This document shows, piece by piece, positions 51,029-58,793 of a stretch of DNA of 64,000 nucleotides. The stretch's first letter is position 1, and every line of letters begins with the position of its first letter. The notes beneath the pieces were generated by a model, which saw only the letters and a program-made list of their open reading frames with translations, ran no database searches and was not told the DNA's origin. Location of the stretch: NCBI RefSeq assembly GCF_024612015.1, contig NZ_CP102512.1, forward strand, positions 7,564,001 to 7,628,000. Reading direction: 5' to 3'. The DNA comes from Streptomyces sp. CA-210063 (GTDB lineage: Bacteria > Actinomycetota > Actinomycetes > Streptomycetales > Streptomycetaceae). A program made the translations under genes and the position numbers.

Positions 51029-51768
51029 ACGCCGCGCCCGCCGACCAGATCCGACTCCTCGACGTCCAGGACCTCGACGTACGCCTGCAGCAGCTGGCGC
51101 ACAAGCGGAGGTCACTGCCCGAGCACGCCGAGATCGAGTCGCTGAACAAGGACTACACCCAGCTGCGCGACCTGCTCGTGGCCGCGCAGACCGAGGAGAG
51201 CGACACCGCCCGCGAGCAGACCAAGGCCGAGCAGGACGTGGACCAGGTGCGTCAGCGCGCCGTCCGCGACCAGCAGCGCCTGGACTCGGGTGCGATCACC
51301 TCCCCGAAGGACCTGGAGAACCTCCAGCGCGAGATCGCCTCCCTCGCCAAGCGGCAGGGCGACCTGGAGGACATCGTCCTGGAGGTCATGGAGCGCCGGG
51401 AGTCCGCGCAGACGCGGGTCGCCGAGCTGACCGAGCGGGTCGGTGCCATCCAGGGCAAGGTCGACGACGCGACCGCGCGCCGGGACGCCGCGTTCGAGGA
51501 GATCGACGGCGAGGTGGCGACGGTGACGAAGGAGCGCGAGGTCATCGCGGCGTCGGTCCCCGCTGACCTTCTCAAGCTCTACGACAAGCTGCGTGACCAG
51601 CAGGGCGGCATCGGCGCGGCCAAGCTGTACCAGCGCACCTGCCAGGGCTGCCGCCAGGAGCTGTCGATCACCGACATCAACGACATCCGCAAGGCCACGC
51701 CCGACACGGTCGTCCGCTGCGAGAACTGCCGCCGCATCCTGGTGCGTACGTCCGAGTCGGGCCTGTAA
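51025..51768 (+). CDS. Coiled-coil zinc-ribbon protein (CT398-like), probable CTG start
   Basis: A 247-residue protein. A long coiled-coil (ADQIRLLDVQDLDVRLQQLA through AFEEIDGEVATVTKEREVI) is followed by a C4 zinc ribbon (CQGCRQELSITD...CENCRRILV). Family members start at the equivalent of LNAAPADQIRLLD. Here the only in-frame start candidate for this is CTG at 51025, overlapping the upstream TGA, with GGGAG 7 nt before it; the next standard start is GTG at 51178, which would remove ~50 conserved residues. It is probably a nucleic-acid-binding chaperone-like protein in the Nif3/RNase H operon. Confidence 0.8.
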   Translation: MNAAPADQIRLLDVQDLDVRLQQLAHKRRSLPEHAEIESLNKDYTQLRDLLVAAQTEESDTAREQTKAEQDVDQVRQRAVRDQQRLDSGAITSPKDLENLQREIASLAKRQGDLEDIVLEVMERRESAQTRVAELTERVGAIQGKVDDATARRDAAFEEIDGEVATVTKEREVIAASVPADLLKLYDKLRDQQGGIGAAKLYQRTCQGCRQELSITDINDIRKATPDTVVRCENCRRILVRTSESGL

Positions 51769-51825
51769 AAGCGGCACGGGCGGCAAGGACAGTAAGGACT
51801 GTACGGGCAGTAAGGGGCTTTTGGC

Positions 51826-53259
51826 GTGCGGGAGTTCATCGTCGAGGCCGACGGCGGTTCCCGGGGCAACCCGGGGCCCGCGGGCTACGGTTCCGTCGTC
51901 CTCGACGCGGCGACGGGCGAGGCGTTGGTGGAGGCCGCCGAGTACATCGGGGTCGCCACGAACAACGTCGCCGAGTACCGGGGTCTCATCGCGGGCCTCA
52001 AGGCGGCGTACGAACTGGACGCGACGGCCACCGTCCGGGTCCGCATGGACTCCAAGCTGGTCGTCGAACAGATGTCGGGCCGCTGGAAGATCAAACACCC
52101 CGACATGAAGCCCCTCGCCGCCGAGGCCGCCCGGGTCTTCCCACCCGGCCAGGTCACCTACGAGTGGATCCCGCGCGCCGAGAACAAACACGCCGACCGC
52201 CTCGCCAACGAGGCGATGGACGCGGGCAAGCGGGGCGAGCAGTGGTCGGCGGCCACGTCCACGGCGGAGCTGGACGCGCGTGCGGCGCGGGCCGCTGCCG
52301 CCGCCGCGCCCGAGCCGACGGGGCCGCCGGGGGACGCGACGGCGGGCGCGGCGAAGGCGAGGGCCGCCCTGGCGGGGGCGACCACCGCGTCACGCGCGCA
52401 TGAGGCGCAAGCGTCACGCGCGCATGAGGCGCAAGCGCCACGTGCGAGCGAGGCGCAAGCGTCACGTGCGACGCATGAGGCGCAAGCGTCACGTGCGACG
52501 CATGAGGCTCAAGCGCCACATGCGCATGAGGCGGAAGCGTCCAAAGCCGCCGTCGACACCCGTGCCGCCAGGAGCGTCGCCTCCGCCGCCGACCTCCGTG
52601 CCGCCAAGAACATCGCCTCCGCCGCTCCCGATCTCGGCACCCCCGCCACCTTCGTGCTGCTGCGCCACGGCGAGACCCCCCTCACCCCCCAGAAGCGGTT
52701 CTCGGGAAGCGGCGGCTCGGACCCTTCCCTCACCGATGTCGGCCGGTATCAGGCGGAGCGGGTCGCCGCCGCGCTGGCCGCTCGGGGGACGATCCAGGAG
52801 GTCGTGTCGTCACCGCTGGCCCGCTGCCGTGAGACGGCGGGGATCGTCGCGGCCCGGCTCGGGCTGAGGGTGACGGTCGAGGACGGGCTGCGGGAGACGG
52901 ACTTCGGCGCGTGGGAGGGGCTGAGCTTCGGCGAGGTGCGGGAGCGGTACCCGGACGACATGAACGCCTGGCTGGCCTCACCGGACGCCGCACCCACCGG
53001 CGGCGGCGAGAGCTTCGAGGCGGTCGCCCACCGGGTTGCCGCCACCCGGGACAAGCTCGTCGCGACGCACACGGGCCGTACCGTCCTGCTCGTCACCCAC
53101 GTCACGCCCATCAAGACCCTCGTACGCCTGGCCCTCGGCGCGCCCCCGGAGTCCCTGTTCCGCATGGAACTCTCCGCCGCCTCGCTGTCGGCCCTGGCCT
53201 ACTACGCGGACGGCAACGCCACGCTCCGCCTCCTCAACGACACGTCGCACCTGCGCTGA
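51826..53259 (+). CDS. Bifunctional RNase H / histidine phosphatase
   Basis: A 477-residue two-domain enzyme. The N-terminal RNase HI domain (1-130) has VEADGGSRGNPGPAGYG, NNVAEYRGLIAGLKAA and MDSKLVVEQMSG as acidic catalytic sites. The C-terminal phosphoglycerate-mutase-like domain (~270-477) has FVLLRHGETPLTPQKRF, SSPLARCRETA and VTHVTPIKTL with the phospho-His in RHG. Known homologues (Rv2228c) remove RNA from hybrids and have an acid/alpha-ribazole phosphatase domain. The ~140-residue linker is built from SRAHEAQA-type units encoded by short tandem repeats (~52390-52530). GTG start at 51826. Confidence 0.92.
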   Translation: MREFIVEADGGSRGNPGPAGYGSVVLDAATGEALVEAAEYIGVATNNVAEYRGLIAGLKAAYELDATATVRVRMDSKLVVEQMSGRWKIKHPDMKPLAAEAARVFPPGQVTYEWIPRAENKHADRLANEAMDAGKRGEQWSAATSTAELDARAARAAAAAAPEPTGPPGDATAGAAKARAALAGATTASRAHEAQASRAHEAQAPRASEAQASRATHEAQASRATHEAQAPHAHEAEASKAAVDTRAARSVASAADLRAAKNIASAAPDLGTPATFVLLRHGETPLTPQKRFSGSGGSDPSLTDVGRYQAERVAAALAARGTIQEVVSSPLARCRETAGIVAARLGLRVTVEDGLRETDFGAWEGLSFGEVRERYPDDMNAWLASPDAAPTGGGESFEAVAHRVAATRDKLVATHTGRTVLLVTHVTPIKTLVRLALGAPPESLFRMELSAASLSALAYYADGNATLRLLNDTSHLR

Positions 53260-53275
53260 CCCGGGGACGCAGGGC

Positions 53276-53920
53276 TCAGGGTCTGAGCGCCGTCGCCTCC
53301 CGCGCCAGCGCCTCGATCCGTCCCCAGTCCCGCGCCGCCACGGCATCGGCCGGCAGCATCCAAGTGCCGCCCACACAGCCGACGTTGGGGAGGGACAGAT
53401 ACTCCGGCGCGTTGGCCGGCCCGATCCCGCCGGTCGGGCAGAAGCGGGCCTGGGGGAGGGGTCCGGCGAGCGACTTCAGATACGCCGTCCCGCCCGCCGC
53501 CTGCGCCGGGAAGAACTTCATCTCCCGCACCCCGCGCTCCAACAGCGCCACGACCTCCGACGTGGTCGACACCCCCGGCAGAAACGGCACCCCGGACGCC
53601 CGCATCGCCTCCAGCAGTACGTCCGTCCAGCCCGGGCTGACCAGAAAACGACCGCCCGCCGTGACGGACTCCGTCACCTGCGCCGGGGTGATGACCGTCC
53701 CCACCCCGACCACCGCCGCCGGAACCTCCGCCGCGATCGCCCGTACGGCGTCGAGCGCGCCCGGCGTCCGCAGGGTCACCTCGATCGCCGGCAACCCGCC
53801 AGCGACCAGCGCCCGCGCCAACGGCACGGCATCGACGGGGTCGTCGACGACGACCACCGGCAGCACGGGCGCCAGGTCGAGGACGGAGACGCACGACGAC
53901 GACGGCAGCGGTGAAGGCAT
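53276..53920 (-). CDS. eda: 2-dehydro-3-deoxyphosphogluconate (KDPG) aldolase
   Basis: A 214-residue class I aldolase that cleaves KDPG to pyruvate and glyceraldehyde-3-phosphate in the Entner-Doudoroff/uronate routes. Signatures are PVVVVDDPVDAVPLARAL, GGLPAIEVTLRTP (general-base Glu), VGVGTVITPAQV, VSPG and the Schiff-base Lys in REMKFFPAQAAGG, then CPTGGIGPANAPEYLS. ATG at 53920. A large operator-like palindrome lies 23 bp upstream. Confidence 0.9.
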   Translation of the reverse strand: MPSPLPSSSCVSVLDLAPVLPVVVVDDPVDAVPLARALVAGGLPAIEVTLRTPGALDAVRAIAAEVPAAVVGVGTVITPAQVTESVTAGGRFLVSPGWTDVLLEAMRASGVPFLPGVSTTSEVVALLERGVREMKFFPAQAAGGTAYLKSLAGPLPQARFCPTGGIGPANAPEYLSLPNVGCVGGTWMLPADAVAARDWGRIEALAREATALRP

Positions 53921-53942
53921 GCCTTCATCCTGCCGGTCGCGC

Positions 53943-53974
53943 GCAGCATGCACAACGAACGTTGCACATGCTGC
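53943..53974. promoter_or_regulatory. 32-bp operator-like palindrome upstream of eda
   Basis: 15-bp arms (GCAGCATGcaCAACG and CGTTGcaCATGCTGC) with two mismatched positions flank AA. It also contains overlapping TTGCA...TGCAA dyads, as bound by GntR/LacI-type sugar regulators. It lies 23 bp from the eda start. Confidence 0.6.
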
Positions 53975-53986
53975 AACCGCACGGAG

Positions 53987-54042
53987 TGGGTTGGAGTCAG
54001 TGGTTCGGGGCCAGTGGTTCGGGGCCAGTGGGTTGGGGTCAG
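53987..54042. repeat. Four tandem 14-bp units at the yaaA 3' end
   Basis: Units at 53987, 54001, 54015 and 54029 follow TGGTTCGGGGCCAG, with the middle two identical. The last overlaps the yaaA stop codon (54039-54041). Confidence 0.85.
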
Positions 54043-54833
54043 TGAACCTCTGTCACCAGCACATCCAACGTCCACGCCTTCCCGGCCGCGGTCCCGGTCC
54101 CGGCCGGAGACTCCACCTCCACCACATACCCGAGGTCCCGCAACGCCTCCACCAGCTCCGCCGGGCCCTTGGGCGCGATTCCGGCCGAGAGCAGACTCCG
54201 TACGATCCGGCCCTTGGTCGCCTTGTTGAAGTGGCTGACGACCTTCCGCGTCGGCGCGTGCAGCACCCGTACGGTCGCCGTCCGCCCGGCCACCTCGCCC
54301 TTCGGCTTCCACGCGGCCGTGTACGCCGAGGACCGCAGGTCGAGGACGAGTCCGTCACCGGCGACCTCGGGGAGGGCCGACGCCATCGGCGTACGCCAGT
54401 GCGTGCCGAGCGCCCCGATGGCGGGCAGCTTCACGCCCATCGAGCAACGGTAGGAAGGGATCCGGTCCGTCACGCGGACCGCGCCCCACAGCCCCGAGAA
54501 GACCAGCAGCGAGCGCGCCGCCCGCTGCTTCGCGGCGGTCTCCAAGGTGGCCAGGTCGAGGGCGTCGTACAGCACCCCCGTGTAGATCTGCCCGGCCGGG
54601 CGCGTCCCCGCCGTCAGTAGTTCCGCGTTCTTGGCGACCTCGCCACGCAGCCCCTCGCTCAGCCCGAGCACCTCACGCGCCTTGTCCTCGTCCCCCGCGC
54701 ACAACTCCACCAGCTCACCGATCACGGCCTCCCGCGCCCCGGTCAGCGTCGGCAGCGAAAGCCCCTCCAGCTTCAGGGGAGCGCCACCCGAAGAGGGTGC
54801 CTTGCCTTCGGACGGGGGCAGCAGGACGAGCAC
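54039..54833 (-). CDS. yaaA: YaaA / UPF0246 peroxide-stress protein
   Basis: A 264-residue DUF328 protein. It starts MLVLLPPSEGKAP and keeps LYDALDLATL, LVFSGLWGAVRVTDRIPSYR, LDLRSSAYTAAW and SHFNKATKGRIVR, the conserved family blocks. E. coli YaaA lowers intracellular iron and DNA damage under peroxide stress. GGAG precedes the GTG at 54833. Tandem 14-bp repeats start at its stop codon. Confidence 0.88.
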   Translation of the reverse strand: MLVLLPPSEGKAPSSGGAPLKLEGLSLPTLTGAREAVIGELVELCAGDEDKAREVLGLSEGLRGEVAKNAELLTAGTRPAGQIYTGVLYDALDLATLETAAKQRAARSLLVFSGLWGAVRVTDRIPSYRCSMGVKLPAIGALGTHWRTPMASALPEVAGDGLVLDLRSSAYTAAWKPKGEVAGRTATVRVLHAPTRKVVSHFNKATKGRIVRSLLSAGIAPKGPAELVEALRDLGYVVEVESPAGTGTAAGKAWTLDVLVTEVH

Positions 54834-55036
54834 GGGTACTCCTTCTGTAGGGCTCCGCGACAGAGTACGGGGTCGGAGGACGGGCTTCCGCAGGGCAGGG
54901 CGAGGTCCGTTCCGCCCGTGTGCACGACCGGCGGACGGGCGTGGTCAGGGTGACGTTCCGCCCGTTCTGCCCGTACGCGGGACCGGTCGTCGCCGTGCGC
55001 CAGGGTGCGGTCCTGCCTGTGCGCGGGACCGGCCGG

Positions 55037-55107
55037 CGCCGTCGTCAGGGTCCCGCCCGCCCCGCCCTACGCCGTCGTCAGGGTGCCGTCCCGCCCGCCC
55101 CGCCCTA
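55037..55107 (+). repeat. Two tandem 33-38-bp units before the RNB nuclease gene
   Basis: A unit beginning CGCCGTCGTCAGGGT and ending CCCGCCCTA occurs at 55037-55069 and 55070-55107; the second has a 5-bp internal insertion. The remaining ~200 bp back to yaaA show GTGCG/CGGGACCGG repeats but no gene. Confidence 0.65.
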
Positions 55108-55117
55108 CGCTCGACCC

Positions 55118-56599
55118 ATGCCCCGCCGCCATCTCCGCGTCAAGGGCGCCGCCGAGGCTCCCCTGCGGGCGGCCCTGCGCGCGCTGCGCGAAGAACTCGG
55201 TGTGCCCGATGTCTTCCCGCTCCAGGTCCTCGTCGAGGCGGAGCACGCCGCGAAGTCGCCGCGCCTCCCGTCGTACGACGCCACGGACATCCCCCTCTTC
55301 ACCATCGACCCTCCCACCTCCACCGACCTCGACCAGGCGATGCACCTCTCCCGGCGCCCCGGCCCGGGCAACGGCGGCTACCGCGTCCGGTACGCCATCG
55401 CCGACGTCGCCGCCTTCGTCACCCCCGGCACCGCGCTCGACGCCGAGACCCACCACCGGGTGACGACCCTCTACTTCCCCGACGACAAGGTCCCCCTCCA
55501 CCCCGCCTGCCTCTCCGAGGGCGCCGCCAGCCTCCTCCCGGACCACACCTGCCCGGCGGTCCTGTGGACGCTCGACCTCGACGCGGAAGGCCGTACCGAG
55601 ACCGTCGACGTCCGCCGCGCCCTGGTACGCAGCCGTGCCAAACTGAACTACGCCGGCGTCCAGAAGGAGATCGACGCGGGCACCGCCGAGGAACCACTCG
55701 CCCTGCTGAAGCAGATCGGCCAACTCCGCGAGCGCCTCGAAGTCGAACGCGGCGGCATCTCCCTCACCATCCCCGAGCAGGAGATCATCGAGCACGCCGA
55801 CGGCAAAACCGGTGGTGACACCTACGAGTTGGCGTACCGCGCCCCGCTCCCCGCCGACGGCTGGAACGCCCAGATCTCCCTGCTCACCGGCATGGCCGCG
55901 GCCGAACTGATGCTGGCCCACGGCACCGGCGTCCTGCGCACGCTCCCCGCCGCCCCGGATGGCGAGGTCGGCCGCCTCCGCCGCACCGCCAAGGCCCTGC
56001 GCATCGACTGGCCGCACCACGTCTCGTACGCCCGACTGGTCCGCTCCCTCGACCCGCACGACCCCCGCCACGCCGCCTTCCTCCTGGAGTGCACGACCCT
56101 CCTGCGCGGCGCGCACTACACGGTCTTCCGCGACGGCAACCTCCCCGCCATCACCACGCACTCCGCCGTAGCCGCCCCCTACGCCCACTGCACGGCCCCC
56201 CTGCGCCGCCTCGTCGACCGCTACACCGCGGAAATCTGCCTCGCGGCGGTGGCCGGCGCCCCCACCCCCGACTGGGTCCTGGCGGCCTTCGACACCCTCC
56301 CCGACGAGATGGTGGCGGGCACCCGGCGGGCCGGACGCGTGGAGCGCGAGTGCGTGGACATCATCGAGGCGGCGCTGCTCAGGGACCGGGTGGGGGAGGT
56401 CTTCGAGGGATGCGTGGTGGACGTGGAGGAGGACCGACCCACCGTCGGAACCGTCCAGTTGGAGTCCCCGGCGATCATCGGCCGCGTAGTGGGAACCCCC
56501 GGCGGGCGGCTGCCGCTGGGGGAACGGCTGCGGGTACGGCTCACACAGGCCGAGCCGGGAGTGGCGAAGGTTCGGTTCGTTCCTGTCGATCCCGCGTGA
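55118..56599 (+). CDS. RNB-domain ribonuclease (RNase II-like)
   Basis: A 493-residue protein. The RNB catalytic domain (~55-370) has YDATDIPLFTIDPPTSTDLD, whose Asp residues bind magnesium, RVRYAIADVAAFV, and the later THSAVAAPYAHCTAPLRRLVDRY. It lacks recognisable cold-shock or S1 domains, as in other short actinobacterial RNB proteins. It degrades RNA 3' to 5' by family inference. The ATG at 55118 has no strong ribosome site; the frame is open further upstream through the repeats. Its 3' end overlaps the convergent gene at 56541 by 59 bp. Confidence 0.87.
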   Translation: MPRRHLRVKGAAEAPLRAALRALREELGVPDVFPLQVLVEAEHAAKSPRLPSYDATDIPLFTIDPPTSTDLDQAMHLSRRPGPGNGGYRVRYAIADVAAFVTPGTALDAETHHRVTTLYFPDDKVPLHPACLSEGAASLLPDHTCPAVLWTLDLDAEGRTETVDVRRALVRSRAKLNYAGVQKEIDAGTAEEPLALLKQIGQLRERLEVERGGISLTIPEQEIIEHADGKTGGDTYELAYRAPLPADGWNAQISLLTGMAAAELMLAHGTGVLRTLPAAPDGEVGRLRRTAKALRIDWPHHVSYARLVRSLDPHDPRHAAFLLECTTLLRGAHYTVFRDGNLPAITTHSAVAAPYAHCTAPLRRLVDRYTAEICLAAVAGAPTPDWVLAAFDTLPDEMVAGTRRAGRVERECVDIIEAALLRDRVGEVFEGCVVDVEEDRPTVGTVQLESPAIIGRVVGTPGGRLPLGERLRVRLTQAEPGVAKVRFVPVDPA

Positions 56600-57185
56600 A
56601 CTCCCCGATGACCCGTACGAGTTGATCGGACTCGTCCGCGTGGAAGCGCACCAGCCGTACCGCCCTGCGGCGGCCGAGGAAGGTCACGTACTCGACCGGC
56701 TCGGCGAGTTCGAGTACGACCGTGGTCTGCGAGCCGACCTCCATGTTCAGCTCGCCGTCCCGCTTCTCATGCGTCGTACGCAACTCACGACGGACCGACG
56801 CGACGGCGGTGAGCGGCACGCACAGGTCCACGGTGGCGAAGCGGCGCAGACGGAGGGTCGTGTCGGTGAGGACATGGGGACGGGTGACGGAGGCCGCGTG
56901 GAGTCCGGCGACGATCAGGATCGTGTAGAGGTCGAGGACGAGCACGGCCTGGTGCACCAGCGGGAAGTCGCGCAGCAGGACGGACATGGTCACGGTCTCG
57001 ACGACACACACGAACCCGAAGCCGAACATCATGGCCCCTTGCCCCCGCGTATACCCGTACGCCCGTCCTCCTTCCCCGGTCCCGTGCGGACGACGGGCCA
57101 CCCAACGCAACAGGCTGGCCAGCAGCAGGAGTTCATGACGTACGAGGGTGTGGGCGATCCGACAGGTGTTCCCCACCTGGCTCAT
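56541..57185 (-). CDS. Membrane protein of unknown function coupled to a MerR regulator
   Basis: A 214-residue protein. Two hydrophobic segments (MMFGFGFVCVVETVTMSVLL and LVLDLYTILIVAGLHA) precede a beta-rich domain (VDLCVPLTAVASVRRELRTT...VTFLGRRRAVRLVRFHAD) that may be cytoplasmic. I do not recognise the family. The ATG at 57185 overlaps the MerR stop (ATGA), and GGAGGA lies 5 nt before it, so it is expressed with the regulator and may be its target. Confidence 0.65.
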   Translation of the reverse strand: MSQVGNTCRIAHTLVRHELLLLASLLRWVARRPHGTGEGGRAYGYTRGQGAMMFGFGFVCVVETVTMSVLLRDFPLVHQAVLVLDLYTILIVAGLHAASVTRPHVLTDTTLRLRRFATVDLCVPLTAVASVRRELRTTHEKRDGELNMEVGSQTTVVLELAEPVEYVTFLGRRRAVRLVRFHADESDQLVRVIGEFTRDRQERTEPSPLPARPV

Positions 57186-57979
57186 CGGCGGTCCTCCCTG
57201 AGTTGCCGGCTGAGTTTCCGGAGCGTGCGGCGGATGGCCTCCGCCTGGGCCGGGGCGAAGTCGGCGTAGAAGGCGCGCAGGAAGCTGCCGGCGCCGGCAG
57301 CGCTGCTGCTGCTGCCGCCGCCGTCGTCGATGTCGGGCGGGACCATGTCCGGCGGGATGAGGCCGGCCAGTAGATCGGCGGCCTCCGTCACCCGGGGATC
57401 ATCGAGTTCGGCGTCGGCGAGCGCGTCGAGCAGCGCGTACACCTCGTGCGCCCGCTCCACCGCGCCGGGGACCGCCATCATGCTCTCCAGCCCTGCCAGC
57501 ATCTCCGCCCGCACCTCCGGTGTGGTGGTGGTCTCCAGAAGCGCGAACACCTCCCGATCCATGGCGGCCATCGGAGACTGCGGCGCGGACCCGAACTTCC
57601 CTAACAGCGCGGCGAGTTCGGGCGACACGGGCCCCTCGGCCGGCAGCCGCCCGCACCGCGCGTCCTCCATCAGGACACGCAACCGGGCCCGCCGCTCCCG
57701 GATCGCGGTCTCCTGCCGGGCCAGATCCTCGTCCAACTCCCCAAGAACTTCGACCAGTTCACGCCCGGCGTCGTCCGCCAGCACATCCCGCACCTCGGCG
57801 AGCCCGAGCCCCAACTCCGTCAGCCGCCGGATCCGCGCCAGCACGACCGCGTGCCGCAGCGTGTAGTCCCGGTATCCGTTCGGCCGCCGCTCCGGCTCCG
57901 GCAGCAGCCCGAGGTGGTGGTAGTGCCGCACGGTCCGCGGGGTGACCCCGACGGCCGCGGCGAGTTCTCCGATCCGCAT
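57182..57979 (-). CDS. MerR-family transcriptional regulator
   Basis: A 265-residue regulator. The N-terminal winged HTH is MRIGELAAAVGVTPRTVRHY followed by HHLGLLPEPERRPNGYRDYT, then a coiled-coil (LVEVLGELDEDLARQETAIRE) and a ~150-residue C-terminal domain of unknown ligand specificity, as in multidrug-type MerR proteins. Its promoter has the 19-bp -35/-10 spacing typical of MerR control, and transcription would start at or next to the ATG. It is coupled to the membrane protein at 56541. Confidence 0.88.
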   Translation of the reverse strand: MRIGELAAAVGVTPRTVRHYHHLGLLPEPERRPNGYRDYTLRHAVVLARIRRLTELGLGLAEVRDVLADDAGRELVEVLGELDEDLARQETAIRERRARLRVLMEDARCGRLPAEGPVSPELAALLGKFGSAPQSPMAAMDREVFALLETTTTPEVRAEMLAGLESMMAVPGAVERAHEVYALLDALADAELDDPRVTEAADLLAGLIPPDMVPPDIDDGGGSSSSAAGAGSFLRAFYADFAPAQAEAIRRTLRKLSRQLREDRR

Positions 57980-57985
57980 GCGACC

Positions 57986-58016
57986 AGTAGAAACGTTGAC
58001 GCTGCGGCAGGGTCAA
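57986..58016 (-). promoter_or_regulatory. MerR-type promoter with 19-bp spacer, probably leaderless
   Basis: On the reverse strand TTGACC (58016-58011) and TCTACT (57991-57986) are 19 bp apart. The spacer holds a TTGAC...GTCAA-type dyad (TTGACcctgccgcagcGTCAA). The -10 ends 6 nt from the regulator's ATG, so the mRNA probably starts at the start codon. Confidence 0.62.
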
Positions 58017-58065
58017 GCAACCGGCCCGGCGACTGACGGTGACCGAGATCATGTGCCACGATCGA

Positions 58066-58078
58066 GGGAACGGTTCCC
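58066..58078. promoter_or_regulatory. GGGAACgGTTCCC palindrome upstream of the Uma2 gene
   Basis: Perfect 6-bp arms around a single G, flanked by a partial GATC dyad, lie 68 bp before the Uma2 start. An operator is likely; its regulator is unknown. Confidence 0.45.
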
Positions 58079-58145
58079 GATCTCACGGCCAGGTGATCAG
58101 CCGATGTCCCAGTCTGGCGAGCGACCGAAGAAGGAGGGGCGTGAC

Positions 58146-58724
58146 ATGACTGCCATGGCCCACGAGCCGCTCACGCAGGAAGAGGTCCTGCTGGAGGGCT
58201 TTCTCGCCCTGGACACCCCGGAGGGCTTCCGGGCGGAGCTTGTCGAGGGGGAGATCGTAGTGACACCGCCGCCGGACGGGGATCACGAGGACTACATCGA
58301 GCTGATCGTGCAGCAGGTGTACAGGCGGTCCAGGACCGATATGCAGTTCTCCGGGAACAAGGGGCTGAAGCTGGGGAAGGCGGAGGGGTGCCCGAGGGAC
58401 CACGTGATCCCGGACGGTACGTTCGTTGCCCGGACTCTGCGGCTCTACCGGGGTGCGGACTCCTGGATGCCCTGCCAAGGCGTCGCCATGGTGCTGGAGG
58501 TGACCTCCACCAGGCCCAAGGCCGACCGTGAGGTCAAGCGCCGCTGCTACGCCCGCGCCGGCATCCCGCTCTACCTGTTGATCGACCGCGACATCTCCGA
58601 GGTGACACTCCTCAGCGATCCCCGAGAGGACGACTACCGCCGGCGCTGCACCGTCCCCTTCGGCAAGCCGCTCGCCCTCCCCGAGCCCTTCGCCTTCGAC
58701 CTGGACACGGCGGACTTCCTCTAG
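58146..58724 (+). CDS. Uma2-family protein (DUF820, PD-(D/E)xK nuclease fold)
   Basis: A 192-residue protein. FRAELVEGEIVVTPPPDGDH, PDGTFVARTL, MVLEVTSTRPKADREVK and YARAGIPLYLLIDRD follow the Uma2 family, where EVTS-x-K is the nuclease-core half-motif. Streptomyces has dozens of copies; the biological role is unsettled. GGAGGGG lies 6-7 nt before the ATG. Confidence 0.88.
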   Translation: MTAMAHEPLTQEEVLLEGFLALDTPEGFRAELVEGEIVVTPPPDGDHEDYIELIVQQVYRRSRTDMQFSGNKGLKLGKAEGCPRDHVIPDGTFVARTLRLYRGADSWMPCQGVAMVLEVTSTRPKADREVKRRCYARAGIPLYLLIDRDISEVTLLSDPREDDYRRRCTVPFGKPLALPEPFAFDLDTADFL

Positions 58725-58793
58725 TACCCGGGGGTGTACGGCGGTATGGAAGCCGGACACCGAGGTGTTGCACCCTTACAGCCTTGGAAAGGG

